A stretch of 64,000 bases of DNA from Bacillota bacterium (GCA_023386955.1 JAEWIS010000058.1:1-64000); one strand, 5' to 3'. Shown: positions 52,845-62,333, counted from the first letter of the stretch. The notes: generated from the sequence alone by a model not told the origin. A program made the numbers and translations.

Positions 52845-54158
52845 TTAGCCCTCCGGCGCCAGCTTCACCAGCTTGCTGCCGTGAGGCGGCAGCGTATACC
52901 GCAGCCCCTCCTCCACCCGGCCCAGGCTGCGCCGTGCCCACAGATCCCGGGCCTCCCGGGCCCCGGGGGCCAGCCCCAGCTCCGCCAGCTCTGCACCAAC
53001 CTCAGCCGGTGCATCCCCCAGATTGAACAGCGCCACATACACGCCGCCGTCTGGAGCCAACGAGGTCCATACCGTCCGATCCTCCCGACGGTATAGAGGC
53101 CGGGCACCCCGGCCGTCCCGGTGGACCGCCAGCACCTCCTCGTTGGTTAACAACGATAAGGTCCACGCGTCATTGTCCCGCAGCTCGCCTCCGAACATCA
53201 GGGGAGAGCGGAAAAGGCTCCACAGGGTCATCATCGTCTGCTGCTCCTCCGGGGTAAACCGGGTTTGGCGGTTGCTGGCGCCGCCGTCCACGGAGCGCAG
53301 CCCGATATGGCCCAAGGGCAGCATATCGCAATCCGGCCAGGAGCCGTTGCCAACGAAGGGGTACCACTGCTCGCAGCGTCCGAACATGTCCTTCAGAAGC
53401 GGCCATACATCCCAGAAATCGTCGGTCATCCGCCACATATTGGCGTTACCCGCCAGCAAGCCGCCATATTCCAGGGGAGCCGCTCCCGGCGATAGGCTCA
53501 GCACCATAGGGCGCCCGCAGCGATCAATGGCCGTTCGGATCATTTCAATTTCCCGATGGTGGATGTGGTACAGCCGGGAGGCGGCAATATCATCCACCTT
53601 CACAAAATCCACTTCCCATTCCGCATAAAGCCGGAACAGGGAATCGTAATAGGCCTGGGCTCCCTCCGCATCGGGATTCACCCCATACATATCCGAGTTC
53701 CAGGGGCAGATATTGTTGGCGGCGATCTCCCGTGCCCGGCGCTCCGTGCCCAGAATCGGAGTGTTGGCGTGTACAGCCTGCCGGGGGATGCCTCTCATGA
53801 TATGGATGCCGAACTGAAGGCCCAAACCATGAATCACATCCGCCAGGGGCTTAAAGCCCTTGCCTCCTGCCGAGGAGGGAAACCGGTTGACTGCGGGAAC
53901 CAGCCGGGAATATCCGTCCATTTCCAACGGGACAAAGGGGCGGTAAGATGAGGAGAGGGCACCCGGCTCATACCACTGGATATCCACCACCACGTATTCC
54001 CAGCCGAAGGGTCTAAGATGCTCCGCCATATACCGGGCATTGCCCAGCACCTCCTCCTCCATAACGCTGGCCCCGTAACAATCCCAGCTGTTCCAGCCCA
54101 TTGGAGGCGTTGCCGCATAGTGCTTATGTGCCGCCTTGTGTACACCTGTACCGGACAT
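52845..54158 (-). CDS. Alpha-galactosidase, glycoside hydrolase family 27
   Basis: A 437-residue GH27 enzyme: TPPMGWNSWDCYG near the start, VVVDIQWYEPGA, DFVKVDD with likely nucleophile Asp189, and RMTDDFWD with likely acid/base Asp246, followed by a C-terminal beta domain. There is no signal peptide, so it should cleave alpha-galactosides in the cytoplasm. AAGGAG lies nine bases before the ATG. An AraC gene sits 109 bp upstream in the same orientation and is the likely regulator. The repeats at 52622-52808 follow the stop. Confidence 0.93.
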   Translation of the reverse strand: MSGTGVHKAAHKHYAATPPMGWNSWDCYGASVMEEEVLGNARYMAEHLRPFGWEYVVVDIQWYEPGALSSSYRPFVPLEMDGYSRLVPAVNRFPSSAGGKGFKPLADVIHGLGLQFGIHIMRGIPRQAVHANTPILGTERRAREIAANNICPWNSDMYGVNPDAEGAQAYYDSLFRLYAEWEVDFVKVDDIAASRLYHIHHREIEMIRTAIDRCGRPMVLSLSPGAAPLEYGGLLAGNANMWRMTDDFWDVWPLLKDMFGRCEQWYPFVGNGSWPDCDMLPLGHIGLRSVDGGASNRQTRFTPEEQQTMMTLWSLFRSPLMFGGELRDNDAWTLSLLTNEEVLAVHRDGRGARPLYRREDRTVWTSLAPDGGVYVALFNLGDAPAEVGAELAELGLAPGAREARDLWARRSLGRVEEGLRYTLPPHGSKLVKLAPEG

Positions 54159-54267
54159 ATTCCTAATCTCCTTTTATTCAACTTTGTGGCTTTATACAGG
54201 TATCATAGGCAATGTCCGGCCCAAGGTCTACGACAATTAATTGCCCCTGGTTGTAAAATATTGCGCA

Positions 54268-55146
54268 TTAAAAAGTGATCCGCTCCATCCCTACCACACT
54301 CCGGTGCTGGCGGAGCTCTCCGGGTGTGAAGCCCACCCATTTGTGAAACACCTTAATGAAATAGCTGCTGCCGGCATAACCCACCTTTTTGGCCACCTCT
54401 TCCACGGTCAGCTCCGTTTCCCGCAAAAGGGCAACTGCCTGCCTCATCCGCACCTTGGTGAGAAACTCCAGAGGGGTCACGCCCGTATGCCGCTTGAACA
54501 GCCGGATAAAATGATACTTGGATAGCCCCGCCATCTCGGCCAACTGCTCCACACCGGCAATGCGTGCCGCATTGGCCTCCATCTCCTTCACCGCCAATAC
54601 TACACCAGCAGGCCAGTTTTCCTGCCGGGTTCCCCCTCCCGAAGCGTAACGGAGAAGCTCCATCATAAATCGGTAAACCAGCGCCGAGGCGGTATACCCA
54701 TCCCCGATCTGGTTGTACAGTCCCGAACGGACCATATCCTCCAGCACCAAGAGCAGCGGGCTTTCAGCGGGAATAGTGCACACCGGAGATAATCTCCGGC
54801 AGGCCTGCTCCCATTGTTTTTCCAAACCCCACGGACGGAACAGAATGAAGCAGAACTCCCAGTACGGGCTGGATTCGGGCAAAAAATACCGGTGCTGGCC
54901 AGGGATATCCACAAGAAAGGCCTCTCCGGGTCCCACGGTCCTGACGCTGCCGCCAATATCGATGCAGCCGGAGCCGGAAACAGTATATTGGAACAGACAC
55001 AAGGGCCCGTCGATCCGGGTTAACCCGTCCCACTGGTAGCCGGTAGAGGTAACCTGATCATAGCCCAAGGCGAATAGCTGGAACAGCTCCGTCCGGCTGG
55101 ATGTTTCCCCGAACCGGAAGCCGACCGTTTGGCAAGGGAGCTTCAC
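54268..55146 (-). CDS. AraC-family regulator (beside alpha-galactosidase)
   Basis: A 292-residue regulator with a cupin-type sensor domain (residues about 20-150) and an AraC domain at about 190-285 (RIAGVEQLAEMAGLSKYHFIRLFKRHTGVTPLEF and TVEEVAKKVGYAGSSYFIKVFHKWVGFTPGELR). The start is GTG 55146 with AGGAGGGG six bases upstream. It is upstream of and co-oriented with the alpha-galactosidase gene and divergent from the 2-hydroxyacid dehydrogenase gene; either may be its target. Confidence 0.9.
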   Translation of the reverse strand: MKLPCQTVGFRFGETSSRTELFQLFALGYDQVTSTGYQWDGLTRIDGPLCLFQYTVSGSGCIDIGGSVRTVGPGEAFLVDIPGQHRYFLPESSPYWEFCFILFRPWGLEKQWEQACRRLSPVCTIPAESPLLLVLEDMVRSGLYNQIGDGYTASALVYRFMMELLRYASGGGTRQENWPAGVVLAVKEMEANAARIAGVEQLAEMAGLSKYHFIRLFKRHTGVTPLEFLTKVRMRQAVALLRETELTVEEVAKKVGYAGSSYFIKVFHKWVGFTPGELRQHRSVVGMERITF

Positions 55147-55341
55147 GGAATACCCCTCCTATTGGTTACATAAGAAGAACTCCTTTTATTATAACGGTTT
55201 GGCTGCATCCGGGGTGGGATCAGATGGTCAGACACACTTTTATATGTAAATTTTATTGATACATAATCATATTTTATCAGACAAGAAAAAACTCGAAAAA
55301 AGTTCCATCACGCAAAATGTCAGAAAACATCACATACCCGA

Positions 55342-55370
55342 TTGACGCTCTACCTCCGGGGTGGTACCTT
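55342..55370 (+). promoter_or_regulatory. Candidate promoter of the 2-hydroxyacid dehydrogenase gene
   Basis: TTGACG (55342-55347) and TACCTT (55365-55370) are spaced by 17 bp, about 56 bp before the ATG. The rest of the 280-bp divergent region is AT-rich without a clear operator. Confidence 0.4.
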
Positions 55371-55426
55371 AATACAGTAATCTTGACCGAGGGAATCATC
55401 ACCCATGTTCTTAGGAGGCGCACAGC

Positions 55427-56413
55427 ATGACAGGCCAAAGGATTTTATACTTCGATACGATGACAGCGGATATGAAGGAGCTTCTCCGTTCACGGATGCC
55501 GAGAGGGTATGAGCTGGTATTCTGGGACCAGTGCGACGAAGCAGCCAAGGAAAAGGAGCTGGGCCAGGCCTCCTATCTGATGGCGACGGTATTTCCCGTT
55601 ACGGCAGCGCTGATCTCTCAAGCTAAGAAGGCCAAACATATTCAAAAATGCGGTGTGGGCCTGGATAATATCGATATGGCGGCCGCTTCGGAAAGAGGAA
55701 TTTCCGTTTCTAACATACCCGGCTGCAATGCAGTTTGTGTGGCAGAACTGACCCTGATGCTCATCCTGTCCCTGTACCGGAAGCTTCCGTATGCCAACAC
55801 CCGCACTAAGCAGGGAGAGTGGCTGACCTGGGCCCTGCGGCCAGATTCCTACGAGATGAAGGGCAAAACCCACGGTCTGATCGGGATGGGATATGTAGGC
55901 TGGGAAACAGCTGTGCGCTCCAAGGCGATGGGTACCGATATATTGTATTATGATCAACGGCCTCTTCCGGAGCAAAAGGAAAAGGAGCTGGGAGCCCGGT
56001 TTGTCGGGCTGGAGGAGCTTCTGTCCCAATCTGACATTGTCAGCGTCCACGTTCCGCTGGTTCCCGGCACACGCCATCTGATCAACCGGCAGCGTCTGCA
56101 ATTGATGAAATCCAATGCGGTGCTGATTAACGTGGCCAGAGGTGGAGTTGTGGATGAAAAGGCCTTGTACGAGGCATTGGTGGCAGGTGAAATCAAAGGT
56201 GCGGGACTGGATGTTTGGGAACAGGAGCCTGTTCCGGCAGACCATCCGCTGCTGCAATTGGAGCAGGTGATTGCCACTCCGCATATCGGCGGTGGCACAC
56301 GGGATACGCTGATCCACGTATACACCCAGGCTTTTGCCAATATTGAACGGGTTGAACAGGGGCTGGAGCCGATGTTCGTAGGCAACAGCTACCGGCATAT
56401 GACAGTTGGTTGA
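55427..56413 (+). CDS. D-isomer-specific 2-hydroxyacid dehydrogenase
   Basis: A 328-residue NAD-dependent dehydrogenase of the phosphoglycerate dehydrogenase-like family. The cofactor motif is HGLIGMGYVGWETA at about 150-163. The catalytic arginine is in NVARGGVVDE, the glutamate in LDVWEQEP and the histidine in TPHIGGGT. KCGVGLDNID is a usual substrate-loop motif. No ACT or other regulatory domain is present, so it is more likely a catabolic hydroxyacid or sugar-acid dehydrogenase than SerA. AGGAGG precedes the ATG. Confidence 0.9.
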   Translation: MTGQRILYFDTMTADMKELLRSRMPRGYELVFWDQCDEAAKEKELGQASYLMATVFPVTAALISQAKKAKHIQKCGVGLDNIDMAAASERGISVSNIPGCNAVCVAELTLMLILSLYRKLPYANTRTKQGEWLTWALRPDSYEMKGKTHGLIGMGYVGWETAVRSKAMGTDILYYDQRPLPEQKEKELGARFVGLEELLSQSDIVSVHVPLVPGTRHLINRQRLQLMKSNAVLINVARGGVVDEKALYEALVAGEIKGAGLDVWEQEPVPADHPLLQLEQVIATPHIGGGTRDTLIHVYTQAFANIERVEQGLEPMFVGNSYRHMTVG

Positions 56414-56454
56414 AAATGAGTCGCTTATACAGCGGTGTACTGCTGCTTCAAAGA

Positions 56455-56489
56455 AAGCTGGCCGGACAAATATCCGGCCGGCTTTTTTT
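56455..56489 (+). terminator. Intrinsic terminator after the 2-hydroxyacid dehydrogenase gene
   Basis: AAGCTGGCCGGA (56455-56466) pairs with TCCGGCCGGCTT (56473-56484), followed by a run of T to 56489. Confidence 0.85.
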
Positions 56490-56559
56490 AGGTTTCGGCG
56501 ATTTTTCCGTATTGACTCCGCTATACAGACAACAGTAGAATGAATGTAATACTGGATAC

Positions 56560-56571
56560 GTAATCGTTTAC
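56560..56571. promoter_or_regulatory. LacI-type operator GTAATCGTTTAC before the LacI gene
   Basis: The dyad GTAATCGTTTAC, with central CG, lies 18 bp before the LacI start. It differs by one base from the perfect palindrome at 57740-57751 before the kinase gene. It has the form of LacI/GalR operators, so autoregulation is likely. Confidence 0.65.
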
Positions 56572-56589
56572 GTGAAAAAGGGGAGCCTT

Positions 56590-57597
56590 ATGCCCAATAT
56601 TAAGGATGTGGCCAAAGCGGCCCAAGTGTCCACCGCTACAGTCTCACATGTGATAAACGGCACCCGTTTTGTCAGCGAGGAAACCCGCCTCCGTGTGCAG
56701 GAGGCCATGGCAGAGCTGCATTATACCCCCAACTTCGTCGCCCGGAATTTGCGCAGCAAAAAATCCGGGATTATCGGGCTTTTGGTGCCGATGCTGCCGG
56801 GGGATTCCTCCAATTATTTTTTTATGTCCGTGGCCCAGGGGATTGAAAGCGTCCTGATGGAGAACGGATACAATCTGGTTCTGGGGAATACCAAGGAAAG
56901 TGTGCAGGTGGAAAAGGAGCAGCTCCGCCTCTTCCTGGCGCAGCAGATTGACGGGTTGATTCTGGCCCCGGCTCCCGGGGACCATACCTTCGTGGACGAA
57001 ACCGTAGGCCAGGCAATTCCTGTGGTCTGTGTGGACCGCCGTCCCGAAGGGTTCAGCGGGGATTGTGTGCTGGCGGATGGCATGGGTGGAGCCTTGGAGG
57101 CTACCCGGCTGTTGATCAGGCAGGGCCACCGCAGGATCGGCTTTCTGTCGCCGGTGCCGGGCATCTCCTCCACGGAGGAACGGCTCCAAGGTTACCGGCA
57201 GGGGCTGGAGGAGGCGGGTTTACCCTTCCTCCCGGAGCTGGCGGCTGCCCTTTCACCCGGAGAGAACGGCTTCGACAGTGGTTATCGTCTGGCGCGTCGG
57301 CTTTATGAGGAAGGTGGCGTTACGGCGCTGTTCGCCGGGGATAACCAGATGGCCATGGGGGCCTTGTGCTTTTTCCAGGAGGCGGGAGTCTCTCTTCCGG
57401 GCAAAATGGCCTTGGTGGGGTTCGACGATTATGACTGGTCGCGGATTACCACGCCTGCCCTGACGGTGGTGAAGCAGCCAGCCTTTGAGCTGGGCCAAAC
57501 AGCGGCACGGATGGTGTTTGACCGGATCATGCAGCCTGACAAAGAACCGGAGCTGGTACGTCTGCCCACCCGTCTGGTGCTGCGGGCTTCGGTGTAG
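56590..57597 (+). CDS. LacI/GalR-family regulator
   Basis: A 335-residue repressor with the LacI helix-turn-helix at residues 1-50 (NIKDVAKAAQVSTATVSHVIN, then VQEAMAELHYTPNFVARNLR) and a periplasmic-binding-protein-like sensor domain (GIIGLLVPMLPG, IPVVCVDRRPEG, ALVGFDDYDW, TVVKQPAFELGQTAARM). AAAGGGGAG precedes ATG 56590; a GTG at 56572 is open but overlaps the operator. The sugar kinase gene follows 177 bp downstream with the same operator, so it is probably regulated by this protein. Confidence 0.93.
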   Translation: MPNIKDVAKAAQVSTATVSHVINGTRFVSEETRLRVQEAMAELHYTPNFVARNLRSKKSGIIGLLVPMLPGDSSNYFFMSVAQGIESVLMENGYNLVLGNTKESVQVEKEQLRLFLAQQIDGLILAPAPGDHTFVDETVGQAIPVVCVDRRPEGFSGDCVLADGMGGALEATRLLIRQGHRRIGFLSPVPGISSTEERLQGYRQGLEEAGLPFLPELAAALSPGENGFDSGYRLARRLYEEGGVTALFAGDNQMAMGALCFFQEAGVSLPGKMALVGFDDYDWSRITTPALTVVKQPAFELGQTAARMVFDRIMQPDKEPELVRLPTRLVLRASV

Positions 57598-57739
57598 CAA
57601 GGGGACTCTGCTCTGGCCGCATCAGGCGTTTGAAAGCCTCATGCGGACCAAACCGCGCGCTGAGGAGGGGGCTGACGGGGAGCTGCAGCGGCTGGAACCA
57701 CCATGTCCGTGTAAAATGTAGCCCGGGCAGCATGATGAC

Positions 57740-57751
57740 GTAATCGATTAC
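57740..57751. promoter_or_regulatory. LacI-type operator GTAATCGATTAC before the sugar kinase gene
   Basis: A perfect 12-bp palindrome with central CG, 23 bp before the kinase start and near-identical to the site at 56560-56571 before the LacI gene. Confidence 0.7.
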
Positions 57752-57774
57752 CTAATTCTAAGGAGGAGATGGAG

Positions 57775-58749
57775 ATGTTGGATGCAATCACCGTAGGCGA
57801 GGTATTAATCGATTTTACACCCGCAGGGTCCAATGAATACGGGTTCCAAAGCTTTTCGGCCAATCCCGGCGGAGCCCCTGCCAATGTGATGGCGGCGTTG
57901 GCCAAGTGGGGACGGAAGAGCGGATTTATCGGAAAGGTGGGGAAGGACACCTTCGGGGAATTTCTGCAGCAGGTGCTGGAGCAGGCGGGAGTGGATACCC
58001 GGGGGCTGGTGCTTTCGGAGCCATACCGGACTACCCTGGCTTTTGTCCATTTGCAGCCGGACGGGGACCGCTCCTTCAGCTTTTACCGTAGTCCCGGAGC
58101 GGATATGATGCTTACCCCGGAGGAGGTGCGGGAGGAGCTTGTGGCCGAGGCCGGCCTGCTTCATTTTGGCTCTGTTTCCCTGACGGATGAACCCTCCGCT
58201 TCGGCTACGCTGCATGCGGTCCGGCTGGCCCGGAGCTTGGGCAAGCTGGTGAGCTACGACCCGAATCTCCGGCCGGCGCTGTGGAGGAGCCTGGACGAGG
58301 CCAAGCTGCGGATCCGGGAGGGTTTGGAGCTGGCCCATATCGTCAAGCTTTCCGAGGAAGAACTGGAATTCCTCACCGGCGAACAGAATCTGGAGGCAGG
58401 CACGGAGCAGCTGTACATGGAGTTTAAGACTCCGATTATCCTGGTTACCCTTGGGGCGGAGGGCTCCTTCTTCCGGCTAGGTGGGGAATGCCGCCGGGTG
58501 CCCGGCCGTGCTGTCCAAGCGGTGGACACTACAGGTGCGGGAGACTGCTATCTGGCCGGCTTTTTGCTCAAGCTAATGGAATGGGGAGGGCCGGTAGAGC
58601 AGTTGGACGCCGCTGCGGCCCAGTCCATGGCGGCCTTCGCCAACGCGGCAGGAGCACTGATCACACTCCACAAGGGAGCCATCCCGGCTATTCCGCAGCT
58701 TGCCGATATTGAAGCATTCCTGAAGGAGCAGTCTGGCAACGGAGTTTGA
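57775..58749 (+). CDS. PfkB-family sugar kinase (fructokinase-like)
   Basis: A 324-residue ribokinase-fold kinase. The N-terminal PfkB signature is NPGGAPANVMAALAKWG, and the C-terminal signature DTTGAGDCYLAGFL has the catalytic base Asp257. The sequence is closest in feel to bacterial fructokinases, but 2-keto-3-deoxygluconate kinases share these motifs, and a KDG role would fit the mannonate pathway. ATG 57775 is eight bases after AAGGAGG; ATG 57769 is too close. Control by the upstream LacI protein is likely. Confidence 0.9.
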   Translation: MLDAITVGEVLIDFTPAGSNEYGFQSFSANPGGAPANVMAALAKWGRKSGFIGKVGKDTFGEFLQQVLEQAGVDTRGLVLSEPYRTTLAFVHLQPDGDRSFSFYRSPGADMMLTPEEVREELVAEAGLLHFGSVSLTDEPSASATLHAVRLARSLGKLVSYDPNLRPALWRSLDEAKLRIREGLELAHIVKLSEEELEFLTGEQNLEAGTEQLYMEFKTPIILVTLGAEGSFFRLGGECRRVPGRAVQAVDTTGAGDCYLAGFLLKLMEWGGPVEQLDAAAAQSMAAFANAAGALITLHKGAIPAIPQLADIEAFLKEQSGNGV

Positions 58750-58815
58750 GCCGCCAGGGGAGCTGTAAATATATTTCTGTATCAAAACTTGCATCCAAAT
58801 TCACATTCGAAACCG

Positions 58816-58857
58816 AACCCTTCACTCTTCCACGTCCGGGAGCTGCGAAGGGTTTTT
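58816..58857 (+). terminator. Candidate terminator after the sugar kinase gene
   Basis: AACCCTTC (58816-58823) pairs with GAAGGGTT (58847-58854), followed by TTTGGTTT. It overlaps the last codons of the convergent AraC gene, so its right arm is inside coding sequence. Confidence 0.4.
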
Positions 58858-59751
58858 GGTTTGCCCGCCGGGCCCGGCAGAGCGGCGGTATTGTCCGGGC
58901 GCCATGCCGTAATGCTCCCGGAACACCCGGATGTAGTAGTTAGCCTCCCAGCCCAGCCGGGCAGCTACATCCCTGACGGAGGGCGAGGATTCCTCCATCA
59001 GCCATTCCAGGGAGCGGTGAAGGCGCAGCCGCTGCAGATAAACATGGGGAGGCATGCCGCAGGCTTGTTTGAAAATCCGCTGGAAATGCTGCACGGAATA
59101 CCCGACGGTCCTGGCCAGGTTGGACATGTCCAATTGCTCGGTATAATGCTGCTCCATGAGGCGCAGCGCCTGGCGGAAGGCCAACTCCGCGGGAGAGGCG
59201 GCCAGGGGTATGGTGCTGCCGGCCGGACCCGGACTGGTTTGCCTGGGCGTGGGCTGGTTGGCGGAAGCCGCTTCCCCGGCTGCCAGCAGCAGGGAGTAGA
59301 GCTGGCCCGAATAGCGGCGTTCGCCGCCTTCCGCACCATGGTGGATGTCCTGCCACAGCTCCTCCAGTCCCTGCCGGAGAATTTCACCGGCTCCTTCCAG
59401 CGGAAAAGGCGTACAAGGCGCCATACCGCAGCTTGTGGCGATGGTCTCCGCCGCTGGTCCGTCGAAGCTGAGAAAGGAGAGTTGCCACGGGCCGGACCGG
59501 GGGCCATATTCGTGGGGGACACCGCCGGGAAGATAAAGGGCGCAGCCTTCGGGCAAGCTGAAGCTGCCTGCCTCCGCAAATTCAAAGCGCCCGTCGCCCG
59601 CTGACGACCATAGCAGCTGGCTGTGGGGGAACCCTTCCGGACGGTGAATATAGGTCTGGTCATGGCGGCCCAGGGATTGCAGCCGGAGCGGCAGCGAATC
59701 CGGCGTACCGGGGGCCAGCAGAAAAGTAAGAAAATCGGGCAGGTGACCCAT
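58822..59751 (-). CDS. AraC-family regulator (beside GH42 beta-galactosidase)
   Basis: A 309-residue regulator: sensor domain in residues 1-160 with cupin motifs (LYLPGGVPHEYGP), a proline-rich linker near 165-190, and an AraC domain at about 200-295 (LDMSNLARTVGYSVQHFQRIFKQACGM and SVRDVAARLGWEANYYIRVFREHYGMAPGQYRR). AAAGGAG lies upstream of the ATG. It is divergent from the GH42 gene at 59882, whose promoter region it probably binds. Confidence 0.9.
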   Translation of the reverse strand: MGHLPDFLTFLLAPGTPDSLPLRLQSLGRHDQTYIHRPEGFPHSQLLWSSAGDGRFEFAEAGSFSLPEGCALYLPGGVPHEYGPRSGPWQLSFLSFDGPAAETIATSCGMAPCTPFPLEGAGEILRQGLEELWQDIHHGAEGGERRYSGQLYSLLLAAGEAASANQPTPRQTSPGPAGSTIPLAASPAELAFRQALRLMEQHYTEQLDMSNLARTVGYSVQHFQRIFKQACGMPPHVYLQRLRLHRSLEWLMEESSPSVRDVAARLGWEANYYIRVFREHYGMAPGQYRRSAGPGGQTKNPSQLPDVEE

Positions 59752-59838
59752 GTATAGGGAGCTCCTTTTACAAGAAAATGTTCATTATATGCTATAACAA
59801 TACTTCAATCCTTATACGGTTTTAGCTTGGGCGAGAGT

Positions 59839-59860
59839 TATAATACGAGTATAGTATAAT
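59839..59860 (+). promoter_or_regulatory. Two -10-like boxes before the GH42 gene
   Basis: TATAAT occurs at 59839-59844 and 59855-59860. Neither has a good -35 box at 17 bp, which fits a promoter that needs an activator such as the divergent AraC protein. Confidence 0.4.
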
Positions 59861-59881
59861 TTTTGGAGGAGTGGTAATCCG

Positions 59882-61960
59882 ATGCGCAAGCGTTTTCCCC
59901 CTATCAGTGACAAGCTCCCGGTTTTTATGCACGGAGCCGATTATAACCCGGACCAATGGCAGCATGACCCCCACGTGCTGGAGGAGGACATCCGGCTGAT
60001 GAAGCTGGCCCATTGCAATGTGATGTCCGTTGCCATTTTTGCCTGGAGCGCCTTGGAGCCGGAGGAGGGCCGTTTTGATTTTGGCTGGCTGGACCGGGTG
60101 CTGGACCGTTTTGCCGAGGAGGGAATCTTCGCTTGGCTGGCCACGCCCACAGGCGCCCGTCCCACTTGGATGTCCCATCAGTATCCCGAGGTGCTGCGGG
60201 TAGGCGCCAACCGGGTGCGCAACCTCCACGGCATGCGTCATAACCACTGCTATAGCTCACCCGTCTATCGGGAAAAAACGGCCATCATGAACGCCAAATT
60301 GGCGGAGCGCTACGCGCATCATCCTGCTGTTGTGGGCTGGCATATCTCCAACGAACTGGGCGGCGATTGCCACTGTCCGTATTGCCAGGAGGCTTTCCGG
60401 CTTTGGCTCCAAAAGAAATACGGCTCGCTTGAGGCTCTGAATCTAGCCTGGTGGACCAGCTTCTGGTCCCATACCTATACGGATTGGGCCCAGGTGGAAT
60501 CCCCAGCACCCCACGGAGAGCGGATGGTGCACGGACAGAATCTGGACTGGAAGCGGTTTGTCACCGATCAGACGATCAAATTTTATATGCATGAGCTTGA
60601 GCCTTTGCGTAAGGTGAACCCGGAGCTGCCTGCCACAGCCAATCTGATGGATCTGTTCGAGGGGCTGGATTACCGCAAGCTGGCCAAGGTGCTGGACGTG
60701 GTCTCCTGGGATGCGTACCCCACCTGGCATCAGCCGCCGGATGAGCTGGGGCAGGCGGTCCATTTCGCTTTTAACCACGATCTGTTCCGCAGCCTCAAGC
60801 ATAAACCCTTTATGCTGATGGAAAGCACGCCTTCCCTGACCAACTGGCAGGCGGTGAGCAAGCTGAAGAAGCCGGGGATGCACCGGCTGTCCTCTCTTCA
60901 GGCGGTTGCGCATGGCTCGGATACGGTTCAATATTTCCAATGGCGCAAAAGCCGCGGCTCCAGCGAAAAGTTCCATGGTGCCGTTGTCGACCATGTAGGG
61001 CATGAGCATACCCGGGTGTTCCGGGATGTGGCGGAGCTGGGCGAAACTCTGGAGGGGCTCCACGAGGTGCTGGGCACAAGCACTGACGCCAAGGTGGCGA
61101 TAATGTTCGATTGGGATAACCGGTGGGCGGTGAAGGATGCACAAGGGCCGCGGAATATGGGCATCCACTACGAAAACACCGTGATCCAGCATTACCGTGC
61201 CTTCTGGGAGCTGGGGATTCCAGCGGACATCGTGGGACCGGAGGATGATCTAACGGACTACAAGCTTGTGGCCGCTCCCATGTTGTATCTTTGCACGCAG
61301 GAAACGGGGGAAAAGCTGGAGCGTTTTGTCCGGGATGGGGGGATGTTGGCGTCCACCTACTGGTCGGGCATTGTGGATGAGCATGATCTGTGCCATCTGG
61401 GAGGTTTCCCGGGTCCGCTGCGGAAAGTGCTGGGCATCTGGGCGGAGGAAATGGACGCTCTTTATGACGGGGAGCAAAATGGAATTGTGCTGCAGCCTTC
61501 CCCTGCGGGAGTCTTGCCTGGACTGGCGGAGGAATACGATTCCGTGCAGCTGTGCGAGCTGGTCCTCGCAGAAACCGCGGAGGTGCTGGGGGTGTACCGG
61601 GATGATTTTTATGCCGGACGGCCTGCGCTGACGGTGAACAAGTTAGGTCAAGGCCGGGCTTATTACCTGGCGACCCGGGCTGCTGACCCCTTCTACCGTG
61701 ACTACTACCAGGCGCTGTGCCGTGAGGCGGGGGTGGAGCCGCTGCTGCCGGCGCTGCCCGAAGGTGTCTCCGTTCAGGCCCGTTCCAGCGAAACGGAGGA
61801 GTACCTGTTTGTGATGAACTTCAACGGCACGGTCCGTCAGGTTATGCTGGACCAGCAGACCTACCGGGATGTGGAAAGCGGACAGACGCTCAACGGCGGC
61901 AGCCTGGAGCTTTCCGCATACGGCGTGCGGATCCTGGCGCGGCAGGTGCAGGGTAAGTAA
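59882..61960 (+). CDS. Beta-galactosidase, glycoside hydrolase family 42
   Basis: A 692-residue GH42 enzyme. HGADYNPDQW begins the barrel; acid/base Glu158 is in WHISNELGG and nucleophile Glu314 in LMESTPS; HCPYC after the first holds part of the usual zinc-binding cysteines. A trimerisation domain (about 390-600) and a small C-terminal beta domain follow. No signal peptide, so it acts on imported beta-galactosides, probably galactan-derived oligosaccharides, beside the GH2 enzyme at 46343. GGAGGAG lies upstream of the ATG. Confidence 0.94.
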   Translation: MRKRFPPISDKLPVFMHGADYNPDQWQHDPHVLEEDIRLMKLAHCNVMSVAIFAWSALEPEEGRFDFGWLDRVLDRFAEEGIFAWLATPTGARPTWMSHQYPEVLRVGANRVRNLHGMRHNHCYSSPVYREKTAIMNAKLAERYAHHPAVVGWHISNELGGDCHCPYCQEAFRLWLQKKYGSLEALNLAWWTSFWSHTYTDWAQVESPAPHGERMVHGQNLDWKRFVTDQTIKFYMHELEPLRKVNPELPATANLMDLFEGLDYRKLAKVLDVVSWDAYPTWHQPPDELGQAVHFAFNHDLFRSLKHKPFMLMESTPSLTNWQAVSKLKKPGMHRLSSLQAVAHGSDTVQYFQWRKSRGSSEKFHGAVVDHVGHEHTRVFRDVAELGETLEGLHEVLGTSTDAKVAIMFDWDNRWAVKDAQGPRNMGIHYENTVIQHYRAFWELGIPADIVGPEDDLTDYKLVAAPMLYLCTQETGEKLERFVRDGGMLASTYWSGIVDEHDLCHLGGFPGPLRKVLGIWAEEMDALYDGEQNGIVLQPSPAGVLPGLAEEYDSVQLCELVLAETAEVLGVYRDDFYAGRPALTVNKLGQGRAYYLATRAADPFYRDYYQALCREAGVEPLLPALPEGVSVQARSSETEEYLFVMNFNGTVRQVMLDQQTYRDVESGQTLNGGSLELSAYGVRILARQVQGK

Positions 61961-61992
61961 GCGCAGGTTCGTGCGACAAGGTACATGCTCCG

Positions 61993-62032
61993 GCTCCAGT
62001 CCATTCCTAAGGGAAGGGACTGGAGCTTTTTT
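61993..62032 (+). terminator. Intrinsic terminator after the GH42 gene
   Basis: GCTCCAGTCC (61993-62002) pairs with GGACTGGAGC (62017-62026), followed by six T. Confidence 0.85.
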
Positions 62033-62150
62033 GTATTAACCCAACCCGGAGAAGCCCAGGCGACCAGTCTGGGTGGCAAGTTTAGGCGACCAGTCTGGCG
62101 AACGGTTGGGAAGACGCAAACTGGGACGGAGAATTCGCCGCGTGTAGGTG

Positions 62151-62333
62151 TAACGGAAATATGCGACGCTTAGCGCCTAAAATCCGGATGGTTTCCGTTC
62201 TAACGGAACCAGGAGACCGTTAGCCGGAGCAGAACCCACCTTTGAGCCGAATTTTTTACTCTAAGAGTCGCTCCGTTCCGTTAGCGGCCCAGCAAGCCCA
62301 TTTTCCTGCTCTAAGAGTCGCAGAGTTCCGTTA
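62151..62333. repeat. Four-palindrome repeat module, family B, copy 4
   Basis: Units lie at 62151-62172, 62201-62222 (perfect TAACGG...CCGTTA), 62262-62283 and 62312-62333, two forward and two inverted, with steps of 50, 61 and 50 bp. The module occupies the middle of the 473-bp gap between the GH42 and sensor kinase genes; nothing else was recognised there beyond the GH42 terminator. Confidence 0.85.
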
